Assembly (NCBI RefSeq): GCF_014205015.1 | Contig: NZ_JACHMO010000001.1 | Span: forward strand, 1,240,001 to 1,304,000 | Length of the DNA stretch: 64,000 nt | Source of the DNA: Saccharothrix ecbatanensis | Lineage (GTDB): Bacteria; Actinomycetota; Actinomycetes; Mycobacteriales; Pseudonocardiaceae | Direction: 5' to 3' | Shown: one piece after another, positions 8,528 through 15,741 of the stretch | Layout: every line of letters starts with the position of its first letter | Position numbering within the stretch: the stretch's first letter is position 1 | The notes under the pieces: generated by a model | Told to the model about the DNA's origin: nothing | Database searches by the model: none | What the model saw: only the letters and a program-made list of their open reading frames with translations | Translations under genes and position numbers: made by a program

Positions 8528-10072
8528 TTAGCAGCTGCCGTTCGACTCCTTCATGCCGGTGTTGGCGCCTGCGGTCTGGGCGACGATGGTCGGGACGCAG
8601 GAGGCCTGGTCGAGCGTGAAGCTGTAGGGGATGTTGACGGTGGTGGTGGACTTGACGTCCGGTCCGGCGGGCTTGTTCTCGCTGCCGGGGGCGGACCAGG
8701 TGACGTTGTCGAAGATGTTGCCGCTGACCTGCCAGTAGCCGGCCATGTCGGTGTAGAACGTGCCGAGGACGTCGCGGGAGTTCTTGAAGTAGTTGTTGTC
8801 GACCTTGGCCTTGGCGCCGGCCCGGGAGTTGATGCCGGACTCGTTGAGGCTCACGTAGTGGTTGTTGTACATGTGGCCGACGCCGCCGCGCAGCAGGGGC
8901 GCCCGGGAGTCGATGTTCTCGTACAGGTTGTGGTGGTAGGTGACGAACCCGTTGGAGAGGTCGCTCTCGCTGGACCCGACCAGCCCGCCGCGGCCGGAGT
9001 TGCGCAGGGTGCTGTAGGACAGGGTCACGTACTGGGTGTTGTTCTTCATGTCGAACAGGCCGTCGTAGCCTTCGGACTCGCCGCCCGACGCGAGCAGGGT
9101 GGTGTGGTCGACCCAGACGTTGCGGACGTTGCTCTCCATGCCGATGGCGTCACCGCCGTTGGAGGTGGGAGAACCGGACTTCTTGACGTTCCGGACCGTC
9201 ACGTTCCGGATGATGATGTTGCTGGACTCGCGGATGTGGATGCCCAGCTGGTCGAAGACCGCTCCGCTGCCGACGCCGATGATCGTGACGTTGCTGATCT
9301 GCTTGAGTTCGATCACGCCCGAGGCGGTCGAGCAGCTGCCGCCCGACACCTGACTGGTGTTGCCGTGGTTGATCGTGCCCTCGACCTCGATGATGATCGG
9401 GGTGGAGCGGCTGGCCCGGCCGCACAGGGCCGCGTGGATCTGCGTTCCCGTGGTGGCCCGGACCTTCGCACCGCCCTGGCCGCCGGTGGTCCCGCCGTTC
9501 TGGGTCGCGAAGCCGGTCGCGGCACCCGTGGGCGGCGGGTTCGACGTCGTGGTGGTCGAGGTCGTGGTCGACGTCGAAGTGGACGTCGAAGTCGAAGTCG
9601 AGGTCGACGTGGAAGTCGACGTTGAGGTGTCGGTGGGCGAACCGGTGCACGCCACGCCGTTGAGCTTGAAGGAGGTCGGGACGGGGTTGGAGCCGGTCCA
9701 GGACCCGTTGAAGCCCGGCGTCACCGACGCGCCCGTGCCCAGCGAGCCGTTGTAGCTCGCGTTGCGCACCCGCACCGCGCTGCCTGACTGGGTGAACTCA
9801 CCGCCCCAGAGCTGCGTGACCTGCTGACCCGCGGCGAAGTTCCACTCCAGGGTCCAACCCGACACCGCGTCACCCAGGTTGGTCACCGTGACGTTGGCGC
9901 CGAACCCGCCCTGCCACTGGCTCGTCACGGTGTAGTCCACCCGGCACCCGACCGCCGCATTGGCATTGGTGCCGGCCGCCATTACCAAGCCCCCGGTCAA
10001 AGCCGCCACCGACACGGCCGCGGCAATACCTGCGGTCCGACTTCTCGCGCGGTTACCAATGCGCAGACTCAT
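8528..10072 (-). CDS. Secreted pectate lyase (PL1) with N-terminal CBM2
   Basis: The 514-residue protein has a signal peptide (1-40), a family-2 carbohydrate-binding module (41-143, with the paired Cys43/Cys142 and the W residues typical of CBM2), a Thr-Ser linker (147-178) and a PL1 parallel-beta-helix lyase (about 185-514). The lyase shows VWVDHTTL and the catalytic RAPLLR motif, and the DGLFDMKNNTQYVTLSYS calcium-side segment. AAGGAGG precedes the ATG at 10072. The enzyme should cleave polygalacturonate by beta-elimination outside the cell, with the CBM2 anchoring it to cellulose in plant cell wall. A CebR-like operator upstream suggests control by cello-oligosaccharides. Confidence 0.92.
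   Translation of the reverse strand: MSLRIGNRARSRTAGIAAAVSVAALTGGLVMAAGTNANAAVGCRVDYTVTSQWQGGFGANVTVTNLGDAVSGWTLEWNFAAGQQVTQLWGGEFTQSGSAVRVRNASYNGSLGTGASVTPGFNGSWTGSNPVPTSFKLNGVACTGSPTDTSTSTSTSTSTSTSTSTSTSTTTSTTTTSNPPPTGAATGFATQNGGTTGGQGGAKVRATTGTQIHAALCGRASRSTPIIIEVEGTINHGNTSQVSGGSCSTASGVIELKQISNVTIIGVGSGAVFDQLGIHIRESSNIIIRNVTVRNVKKSGSPTSNGGDAIGMESNVRNVWVDHTTLLASGGESEGYDGLFDMKNNTQYVTLSYSTLRNSGRGGLVGSSESDLSNGFVTYHHNLYENIDSRAPLLRGGVGHMYNNHYVSLNESGINSRAGAKAKVDNNYFKNSRDVLGTFYTDMAGYWQVSGNIFDNVTWSAPGSENKPAGPDVKSTTTVNIPYSFTLDQASCVPTIVAQTAGANTGMKESNGSC
9541..9634 (-). repeat. Thr-Ser linker-coding microsatellite
   Basis: Alternating Thr and Ser codons (ACG, ACC and ACT with TCG and TCC type codons) encode about 32 residues of linker between CBM2 and lyase. 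Copy number is likely variable because the DNA is a near-perfect 6-base repeat. Confidence 0.8.
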
Positions 10073-10168
10073 GCGTCGCCTCCTTGCGAACAGCACACCT
10101 GGACAGCGGTCCTCCAACGACACCGACCGCTGCCGACTGTGGCGGAATCAGCGGCGGTCACCAGGTCC

Positions 10169-10182
10169 TGGGAACGCTCCCA
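10169..10182. promoter_or_regulatory. CebR-type operator upstream of pectate lyase
   Basis: TGGGAACGCTCCCA differs at one base from the established CebR box TGGGAGCGCTCCCA, the cellobiose-responsive LacI-family operator of streptomycetes. It lies about 97 bases before the lyase start codon. The rest of 10073-10348 holds the lyase promoter region; no gene is seen there. Confidence 0.7.
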
Positions 10183-10348
10183 GGGAGCATTGCGCAAGTT
10201 TGCGGAGCGGGCAACAATATTCACGGTGGTGAACCATCACGTTAGACGCGTGAAGTGAGAATTTCTCGGTACCACCGGTTCGATTCACGGACGTGAACAA
10301 AACGGGAACGCCGGGAGCGACACGGCCATTTCGTTTGGCGGAGAACAA

Positions 10349-10402
10349 GGACGGGGCGGCGGCACGCGGTGCGCGGTGGGTTCGCGTGCCGCCGCCCCGT
10401 CC
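10349..10402 (-). terminator. Strong hairpin terminator after DUF1416 gene
   Basis: A perfect 20-bp stem (10349-10368 with 10383-10402) and 14-base loop start 5 bases past the stop codon of the minus-strand DUF1416 gene. Confidence 0.8.
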
Positions 10403-10406
10403 TCGG

Positions 10407-10709
10407 TCAGTTCAGCGACACCTCGACGTCGTGCACGCCCGGACCGAGCGCGACGACGTCCGACTGCCCGCTGACGTTGCGGTAGAGCGCGCGCACGGTC
10501 CACTTGCCCGGCGCGGCGAAGAACCGGAAGTCGCCCTCCGCGGACGACACGACCTCGGCCGTGAACTCACCGGACGCGTCGAGCAGGCGCACGAACGCGC
10601 CACCGACCGGAGCTCCCTCGGTGAGCACCTTGCCGCTCACCACCACCGCGTTGGACCCGACTTCGACGTGGGCGCCCTGTGGGGGCGCGCCGCAACCGTC
10701 CAGGCTCAT
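10407..10709 (-). CDS. DUF1416 protein, partner of thiosulfate sulfurtransferase
   Basis: This 100-residue protein starts MSLDGCGAPPQG and continues as a small beta-sandwich-like domain (VVVSGKVLTEGAPVGGAFVR, then TAEVVSSAEGDFRFFAAPGK), which is the DUF1416 signature. In actinobacteria this gene regularly follows the thiosulfate sulfurtransferase gene, as it does here with a 2-base gap; AAGGAGG overlaps the end of that gene. The conserved CG near the N-terminus could take part in sulfur handling, but no activity is established. The run ends at a strong hairpin. Confidence 0.88.
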   Translation of the reverse strand: MSLDGCGAPPQGAHVEVGSNAVVVSGKVLTEGAPVGGAFVRLLDASGEFTAEVVSSAEGDFRFFAAPGKWTVRALYRNVSGQSDVVALGPGVHDVEVSLN

Positions 10710-10711
10710 GA

Positions 10712-11557
10712 TCAGGCCTCCTTGCCGCTGCCGAGCTCGACCGGCACGCCGACCAGCGAGCCGTACTCGGTCCAGGAACCGTCGTAGTTCTTCACGTCGT
10801 CGTGGCCGAGCAGCTCGTGCAGCGCGAACCACGTGTGCGACGAGCGCTCGCCGATGCGGCAGTAGGCGATCGTCTTGCGCGAGCCGTCGAACCCGGCCTC
10901 GCCGTAGATCTCGGCCAGCTCCTCGTCCGACTTGAACGTGCCGTCCTCGTTGGCCGCCTTGCTCCACGGCACGTTGATCGCGCTGGGGATGTGGCCGCCG
11001 CGCTGCGCCTGCTCCTGCGGCAGGTGCGCGGGGGCCAGCAGCTTGCCGGAGAACTCGTCGGGGGACCGCACGTCGACCAGGTTCTTGTTGCCGATCGCGT
11101 CGACGACCTCGTCGCGGAACGCGCGGATCGCGAGGTTCTGCTCCTGTGCGGTGTAGCTGGTCGCGTCGCGCTCGACCGGCTCCTTGTCCAGCGGACGCCC
11201 GTCCAGTTCCCACTTCTTGCGGCCGCCGTCGAGCAGCTTCACGCTGTCGTGGCCGTACAGCTTGAAGTACCAGTACGCGTACGCGGCGAACCAGTTGTTG
11301 TTGCCGCCGTACAGGATGACGTTGTCGTCGTTGGCGATGCCCTTGGCGGACAGCAGCTTCTCGAAGCCCGCGCGGTCCACGAAGTCGCGGCGCACAGGGT
11401 CCTGCAATTCGGTCTTCCAGTCGATCCTCACCGCGCCCGGGATGTGGCCCCCGTCGTAGGCGGAGGTGTCCTCGTCCACCTCCACGAACACCACGCCGGG
11501 CGTGGCGAGGTTCTCCTCGGCCCAAGCGGCCGAGACCAGGACGTCTTCACGGCTCAT
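10712..11557 (-). CDS. sseA: Thiosulfate/3-mercaptopyruvate sulfurtransferase (rhodanese), copy 1
   Basis: The 281-residue protein has two rhodanese domains. The N-terminal, inactive one covers about 1-125 (DGGHIPGAVRIDW) and the catalytic one about 140-281 with the active-site loop CRIGERSS and nucleophile Cys233. It transfers a sulfane sulfur from thiosulfate or mercaptopyruvate to thiophilic acceptors. It heads a two-gene operon with the DUF1416 gene. Three identical palindromes lie 25-67 bases before its start and are the probable regulatory sites. A second, diverged copy is at 33278-34108. Confidence 0.92.
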   Translation of the reverse strand: MSREDVLVSAAWAEENLATPGVVFVEVDEDTSAYDGGHIPGAVRIDWKTELQDPVRRDFVDRAGFEKLLSAKGIANDDNVILYGGNNNWFAAYAYWYFKLYGHDSVKLLDGGRKKWELDGRPLDKEPVERDATSYTAQEQNLAIRAFRDEVVDAIGNKNLVDVRSPDEFSGKLLAPAHLPQEQAQRGGHIPSAINVPWSKAANEDGTFKSDEELAEIYGEAGFDGSRKTIAYCRIGERSSHTWFALHELLGHDDVKNYDGSWTEYGSLVGVPVELGSGKEA

Positions 11558-11581
11558 CGAAGCTGCTCCATTGTTGTTGTC

Positions 11582-11624
11582 CAGCGCTGCGTTTCGTGCA
11601 GCGCTGCCTTGACCTGCAGCGCTG
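11582..11624. promoter_or_regulatory. Three CAGCGCTG palindromes upstream of rhodanese gene
   Basis: The 8-base palindrome CAGCGCTG occurs at 11582-11589, 11599-11606 and 11617-11624, at 17- and 18-base spacing. The regular spacing and position just before the start at 11557 point to a multi-site operator. The regulator is unknown; the LysR gene next to it is one candidate. Confidence 0.55.
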
Positions 11625-11648
11625 TGTTCATGCGGGTGCGTGTCGCCG

Positions 11649-12593
11649 TCAGCCGGCGGTGGCCAGCGCGCAGGTGGGCGCGACGGTCGCCAGCTCGGCG
11701 ACCGGGTCGGAGAGGACCTCGACGGCGTGACGCACCACTGCCGTGAGGGTGGGGGAGTTCGTCATCTCGGCACGCCAGATCGCGCGGGCGTGCACGTGCG
11801 CGCTGGGGAAGTGCGACACGATGGACAGCTCACCGCGGTCGATCTTCTCCTTGACCGCGACGTACGGCACGAACGCGACGTTCGTGGTGTCGCGCAGGTT
11901 GTCCACGGCGCTCGCGATGGAGCCGACCTCCAGGCTCGGCAGCGGCCGGCCGAAGCGGCGGCGGAACTCGCGCGCCATCACCTGCTGTGCCACGCACTCG
12001 GGGTCGTCCACCAGCACCACGTCGTCCACCCGGACCCCGGTCTTGGTGGTGGACACGGCGACGAAGTCCACCGCGCACAGGGTTCGCCAGTGCAGCGGGC
12101 CGTCGCGGAACTGGTCGTCGCCGCAGTCCTCGGTCAGCACGAAGCCGAGGTCGACCTCGCCCGCGCGCACCGTCTTCTCGATGTCGGAAGGGCGCAGGGT
12201 GCGGGTGCTCAGTCGCAACTCCGGGTAGACCTGGTGGCACTTGCGCAGCAACGGACCGAGGTAGTAGCTGGTCAGGACCGCGGGACCACCGATGGCGACC
12301 CGGCCGCGGACCGGTTCGGACGAGCCGACGGACCGCACCATGTCGTCGATGACCTCGAACAGGCGCGACGCGTGGCCGATGACCGACTCGCCCTCGTCCG
12401 TGAGCCGGACGCCCTGCGAGTGGCGGTGGAACAAGCGAACGCCCAGCCTGCGTTCGAGGGTGCGGATGTGCACCGTGACGCTGGACTGGGCGTAGCCGAG
12501 GCGGCTGGCCGCCTTGGTGAGGTTGCCGGTTCGCGCGACTTCCAGGAACGTCCGTAATTGGTGGATCGACAAGTCGTACCAGTTAGCGCTCAC
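11649..12593 (-). CDS. LysR-family transcriptional regulator
   Basis: A winged helix-turn-helix fills residues 1-65 (LSIHQLRTFLEVARTG, KAASRLGYAQSSVTVHIRTL) and the effector domain fills the rest, as usual for the family (314 residues). The start chosen is the GTG at 12593, preceded by GGGGGGAAG; open frame continues upstream but has no ribosome site and would give an unlikely leader. It lies between the AhpD-like gene and the rhodanese operon, all on the minus strand. The region before its start carries inverted repeats suited to autoregulation. The ligand is not predictable. Confidence 0.9.
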   Translation of the reverse strand: MSANWYDLSIHQLRTFLEVARTGNLTKAASRLGYAQSSVTVHIRTLERRLGVRLFHRHSQGVRLTDEGESVIGHASRLFEVIDDMVRSVGSSEPVRGRVAIGGPAVLTSYYLGPLLRKCHQVYPELRLSTRTLRPSDIEKTVRAGEVDLGFVLTEDCGDDQFRDGPLHWRTLCAVDFVAVSTTKTGVRVDDVVLVDDPECVAQQVMAREFRRRFGRPLPSLEVGSIASAVDNLRDTTNVAFVPYVAVKEKIDRGELSIVSHFPSAHVHARAIWRAEMTNSPTLTAVVRHAVEVLSDPVAELATVAPTCALATAG

Positions 12594-12613
12594 GAGTCTT
12601 CCCCCCAGGCACA

Positions 12614-12643
12614 CTAATGCTATTCGCTCGTCACGAGTATTAG
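12614..12643. promoter_or_regulatory. Inverted repeats in LysR promoter
   Basis: CTAAT (12614-12618) is mirrored by ATTAG (12639-12643), and CTCGTCACGAG (12627-12637) is a palindrome inside. AT-rich dyads of this sort upstream of a lysR start fit a LysR binding site; the element sits 21-50 bases before the GTG. Confidence 0.4.
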
Positions 12644-12762
12644 CTAGCAGAAGCATGGCTGTTACATCCGACTGCGACAAGCGCCCAAACCGCCGTAACC
12701 CGTACCGGCCGAAAGGGGCTTCGGCTTGCCGTAAGGCGCCCAAATCCGCGCGCGAGGGACCG

Positions 12763-12786
12763 CCGAGCGTGTGCGCACACGCTCGG
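12763..12786 (-). terminator. Palindromic terminator after AhpD-like gene
   Basis: A 24-base perfect palindrome (arms CCGAGCGTGTGC and complement) starts 20 bases past the stop codon at 12806. Confidence 0.6.
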
Positions 12787-12805
12787 CCGGCCACCCCGTG
12801 TCGGC

Positions 12806-13345
12806 TCAGCTCAGCGGCTGCGCCTCGGGGAAGTCGATCGGCGTCTCCGAGACCTTGTTGACGAAGTTGGTCAACACGTTCAGCGCGGTGTAGGCGACCA
12901 GTTCCAGCACCTCGCCGTCGGTGAAGCCGGCCGCGCGGACCTTCGCCAGCTCCTCGTCCGACACGGTGCCGCGGGTCTCCAGGAGGCGGAGTGCGAACGC
13001 GATCGCGGCAGCCTGCTTCGGGTCGGACGAGGTGCCGCGGCGGGCGGCGGTGATCTCGTCCTCGCTCAGGCCGGCCTTGGCGCCCAACGTGGTGTGCGCC
13101 GACAGGCAGAGGGTGCAGCTGTTGGCCTCGCCGACGGCCAGGGCCACCCGCTCACCGGTCAGCCGCCCGACCGAGCTGTTGGCCAGCGCGCCGTTGAGCC
13201 CGAGGTACCCCTTGAGGACGGCGGGGGAGTTGGCCATGACCTGGGTCATGTTGATCACGCGCCCAAGCCGGTCCTTGATCGCGGTGAACATCTCCGCCAC
13301 TTCGCCCTGGGCCGAGTCCGGCTCGACCAGCGGGATGCGAGACAT
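12806..13345 (-). CDS. AhpD-like carboxymuconolactone decarboxylase family protein
   Basis: This 179-residue all-helical protein carries the AhpD-type redox motif with Cys77, Cys80 and His84 (SCTLCLSAH), preceded by the conserved GERVALAVGEAN. Such proteins act as alkylhydroperoxidases or thiol-disulfide reductants. The length fits the peroxidase-related subfamily. GAGGAG-type sequence lies just before the ATG at 13345. It precedes the LysR gene on the same strand, with a terminator-like palindrome between them, so the two may be separately expressed. Electron donor unknown. Confidence 0.85.
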   Translation of the reverse strand: MSRIPLVEPDSAQGEVAEMFTAIKDRLGRVINMTQVMANSPAVLKGYLGLNGALANSSVGRLTGERVALAVGEANSCTLCLSAHTTLGAKAGLSEDEITAARRGTSSDPKQAAAIAFALRLLETRGTVSDEELAKVRAAGFTDGEVLELVAYTALNVLTNFVNKVSETPIDFPEAQPLS

Positions 13346-13470
13346 TCAGGCTCCTCATGGTTAGAGAGTCTTGTAAGTGTTAGTAGCAACATGATTGTCG
13401 AGTGGTTGGACACATGCCGTCAAGGCCCTGCTAGCGTTAATTAAGGCGGTCGGAGGATGGGAGTCACGCC

Positions 13471-14094
13471 GTGGACACTCAACTGGCGCTCACCCTGGTG
13501 AACACGGTTCGGGTCATCCGGCGGACCCGCGGCCGGGTGCGGGACGTCCTGCGCAGCCCGGAAGGCCTGCGCGACTGGCTCGACCAGGTCCACGAGCGCT
13601 GGCCGATGTTCCCGACCGACGCGGTCCCCGCCGACACCGCCACCGCCGACCGGCTGGTCGAGGTCCGCCAGGCGTTGCGCGCGTTGTTCGCCCACGCCGT
13701 CGCCCCGGACCCGCCCAGCGCCCCGGACGCGCACGAGCTGCCCGACCTGGACGTCGCGCTCGCGACGGTGAACCAGGTGCTGCGCGAGGCCGAGGTGACG
13801 CCGCACCTCGTCTGGCCCGGCGACGGCGAACCCGACCTGCACTGGTCCGTGCCGGTCGACCTGGACGAACGGTCGCGCGCGATCGCCTCGCTGACGTGGG
13901 TCGCGACCCGGTTCCTGGCCGGCCCGGCACGCGAACAGCTGCGTGCCTGCCCTGCGCCGCTGTGCGTGCTGTATTTCGTCAAGGAGCATCACCGCCAGCA
14001 GTGGTGTTCCTCGGCGTGTGGCAACCGTGCGCGCGTGAGCCGCTACTACTACGGGCGGCGCGAGAGCGACACCGTCGAGGAACCCGTCTCGTAG
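13471..14094 (+). CDS. CGNR zinc-finger protein (ABATE domain), putative regulator
   Basis: The 207-residue product has an N-terminal stress-induced ABATE-like domain (LALTLVNTV onwards) and a C-terminal CGNR zinc finger (CPAPLC and CSSACGNRARVSRYY), thought to bind DNA. The GTG at 13471 is preceded by GGAGG at some distance. Its last 46 bases overlap the 3' end of the convergent CoA ligase gene, and both frames look genuinely coding. Target genes unknown; the adjacent mutase operon is a candidate by position only. Confidence 0.85.
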   Translation: MDTQLALTLVNTVRVIRRTRGRVRDVLRSPEGLRDWLDQVHERWPMFPTDAVPADTATADRLVEVRQALRALFAHAVAPDPPSAPDAHELPDLDVALATVNQVLREAEVTPHLVWPGDGEPDLHWSVPVDLDERSRAIASLTWVATRFLAGPAREQLRACPAPLCVLYFVKEHHRQQWCSSACGNRARVSRYYYGRRESDTVEEPVS

Positions 14095-15701
14095 ACCACG
14101 CGGGCATCGGCGGCACGCAGCCGCGCCCGCTGGATCTTGCCGGACGCCGTGCGCGGCAGGACGTCCACGAACTCGATCTGCGCCACCGCCTTCTCGGGCG
14201 GCAGTTCCAGCGCCATGTGGTCGAACACGCCCGTCGCCACGTCGGCGTCGGGCGTCGCCGAGGGCTTGCGCACCAGGAACGCCTTGGGCACCCACATGCC
14301 GATCGGGTGCGGCACCGGCACCACGGCCGCGTCCACCACCTCGGGGTGCAGGCACAGCACGCGTTCCAGCTCGTGCGGCGAGATCCGGTGGTCGAACGAC
14401 TTGAACACGTCGTCCACCCGGCCGAGGCAGGTGATCGTCCCGTCGGCGTGCCGCACGCCGAGGTCGCCGGTGCGGTAGTGGCCCTCGCCGGTCGGGATGC
14501 CCGCCGGCCGGTTCGCCAGGTCCACGCTGATCTCGCCCTCGTCGCCGGGCACGCCGTCCGGTCCGAGCAGGACGATGTCGTAGCCGGGCAGGGGGCGTCC
14601 GAGCACGCCGGGCCGGGCGCGGTCGCCGGGCGTGGTGCCGATCATGCCGGTGGCCTCGGTCTGCCCGTAGCCGTCGCGCAGCGCGATGCCCCAGCGGTCC
14701 CGGATCGCGTGGAACAGGTCCGGGTTCAGGGGCTCGCCCGCCGTGGTGGCCTCGCGCAGCGCGGCGGGCCGGTCGCCCAGGCCGTGCCGGATCAGACCGC
14801 GCCACACCGTCGGCGGCGCGCAGACCGACGTGGCGCGGTGCGCGTGCAGGGCGTCCAGCACCGCGGCGGGTTCCGGTGTCGGCACGGCGAGGACGGTCGC
14901 CTCCGCCGTCCACGGCACGAACAGCGAACTCCACGGGTGCTTGGCCCAGCCCGGCGACGCCACGTTCAGGTGCACGTCACCCGGCCGCACGCCGTTCCAG
15001 TACAGGCTGCTGAGGTGGCCGACGGGGTAGCTGGCGTGGGTGTGCCGGATCAGCTTGGGCTGCGACGTGGTGCCCGAGGTGAAGTAGAGGAACAGCGGGT
15101 CGTCGCGGTGGGTCGGACCGTCCGGCGCGAACTCTGTCGGCGCGAACTCCGCCGGCGCGTCCGCCGAGTCCGGATAGGACGTCCAGCCCGCATAGGACGT
15201 CCAGCCCGCGACCTCGTCGATCGACACCCGGATGCCGGGCACCCGGACGTCCGCGAACCGCTCGACCAGCCCCGCCTCGGCGACCACGTGCCGCACGCCC
15301 GCGCGGGCGAACCGGTCGGCGATCTCGGAGGGCGTCGCGGTGGGGTAGGTCGGCGTCAGGACCGCGCCCAGCTTCATCGCGGCCAGCGTCACCTCCCACA
15401 GCTCGGGCCGCGTGCCGCACATCAGCAGCACCACGTCGCCGCGCCGCACGCCGAGGTCGCGCAACCGGCAGGCGACCTGACTCGACCGGCGGGACAGTTC
15501 CGCGTAGGTGAGCGCGCCGAGGCCCACCACGCGCAGCGCCTCGCGGCCGTTGTCACGGGCCACCACGTCGAACCAGTCCAACGCCCAGTTGAACTCGGGC
15601 GCGCGGGGCCAGCGGAACTCCGCCCGTGCCCGGTCCAGGTCCCCGCGGTGGGTCAGCAGCACGTCCCGGGCCGCGCGGAACTCATCGGTCGCGTCGCTCA
15701 T
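14049..15701 (-). CDS. AMP-forming acyl-CoA synthetase (benzoate/medium-chain type)
   Basis: The 550-residue enzyme has the ANL-superfamily P-loop motif (LFLYFTSGTTSQPK), the DGYGQTEATG segment, the YRTGDLG hinge region and the catalytic lysine in RTASGKIQRARLR. The N-terminal FRWPRAPEFNWALDWFD is typical of the benzoate-CoA ligase and medium-chain acyl-CoA synthetase branch. It would activate a carboxylic acid to an adenylate and then a CoA thioester. AGGAGG precedes the ATG at 15701. It is the last gene of the cupin-mutase-FAD operon (40-base gap), so its acid substrate is probably made by those enzymes. Confidence 0.9.
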   Translation of the reverse strand: MSDATDEFRAARDVLLTHRGDLDRARAEFRWPRAPEFNWALDWFDVVARDNGREALRVVGLGALTYAELSRRSSQVACRLRDLGVRRGDVVLLMCGTRPELWEVTLAAMKLGAVLTPTYPTATPSEIADRFARAGVRHVVAEAGLVERFADVRVPGIRVSIDEVAGWTSYAGWTSYPDSADAPAEFAPTEFAPDGPTHRDDPLFLYFTSGTTSQPKLIRHTHASYPVGHLSSLYWNGVRPGDVHLNVASPGWAKHPWSSLFVPWTAEATVLAVPTPEPAAVLDALHAHRATSVCAPPTVWRGLIRHGLGDRPAALREATTAGEPLNPDLFHAIRDRWGIALRDGYGQTEATGMIGTTPGDRARPGVLGRPLPGYDIVLLGPDGVPGDEGEISVDLANRPAGIPTGEGHYRTGDLGVRHADGTITCLGRVDDVFKSFDHRISPHELERVLCLHPEVVDAAVVPVPHPIGMWVPKAFLVRKPSATPDADVATGVFDHMALELPPEKAVAQIEFVDVLPRTASGKIQRARLRAADARVVYETGSSTVSLSRRP

Positions 15702-15741
15702 CTGCAACCTCCTGGGTCATCTGTGCGCTGAATCAAGCGGG

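Noticed and set aside
9541..9634. CRISPR-like or minisatellite array
   Set aside because: It is the Thr-Ser linker-coding part of the pectate lyase; there are no unique spacers.
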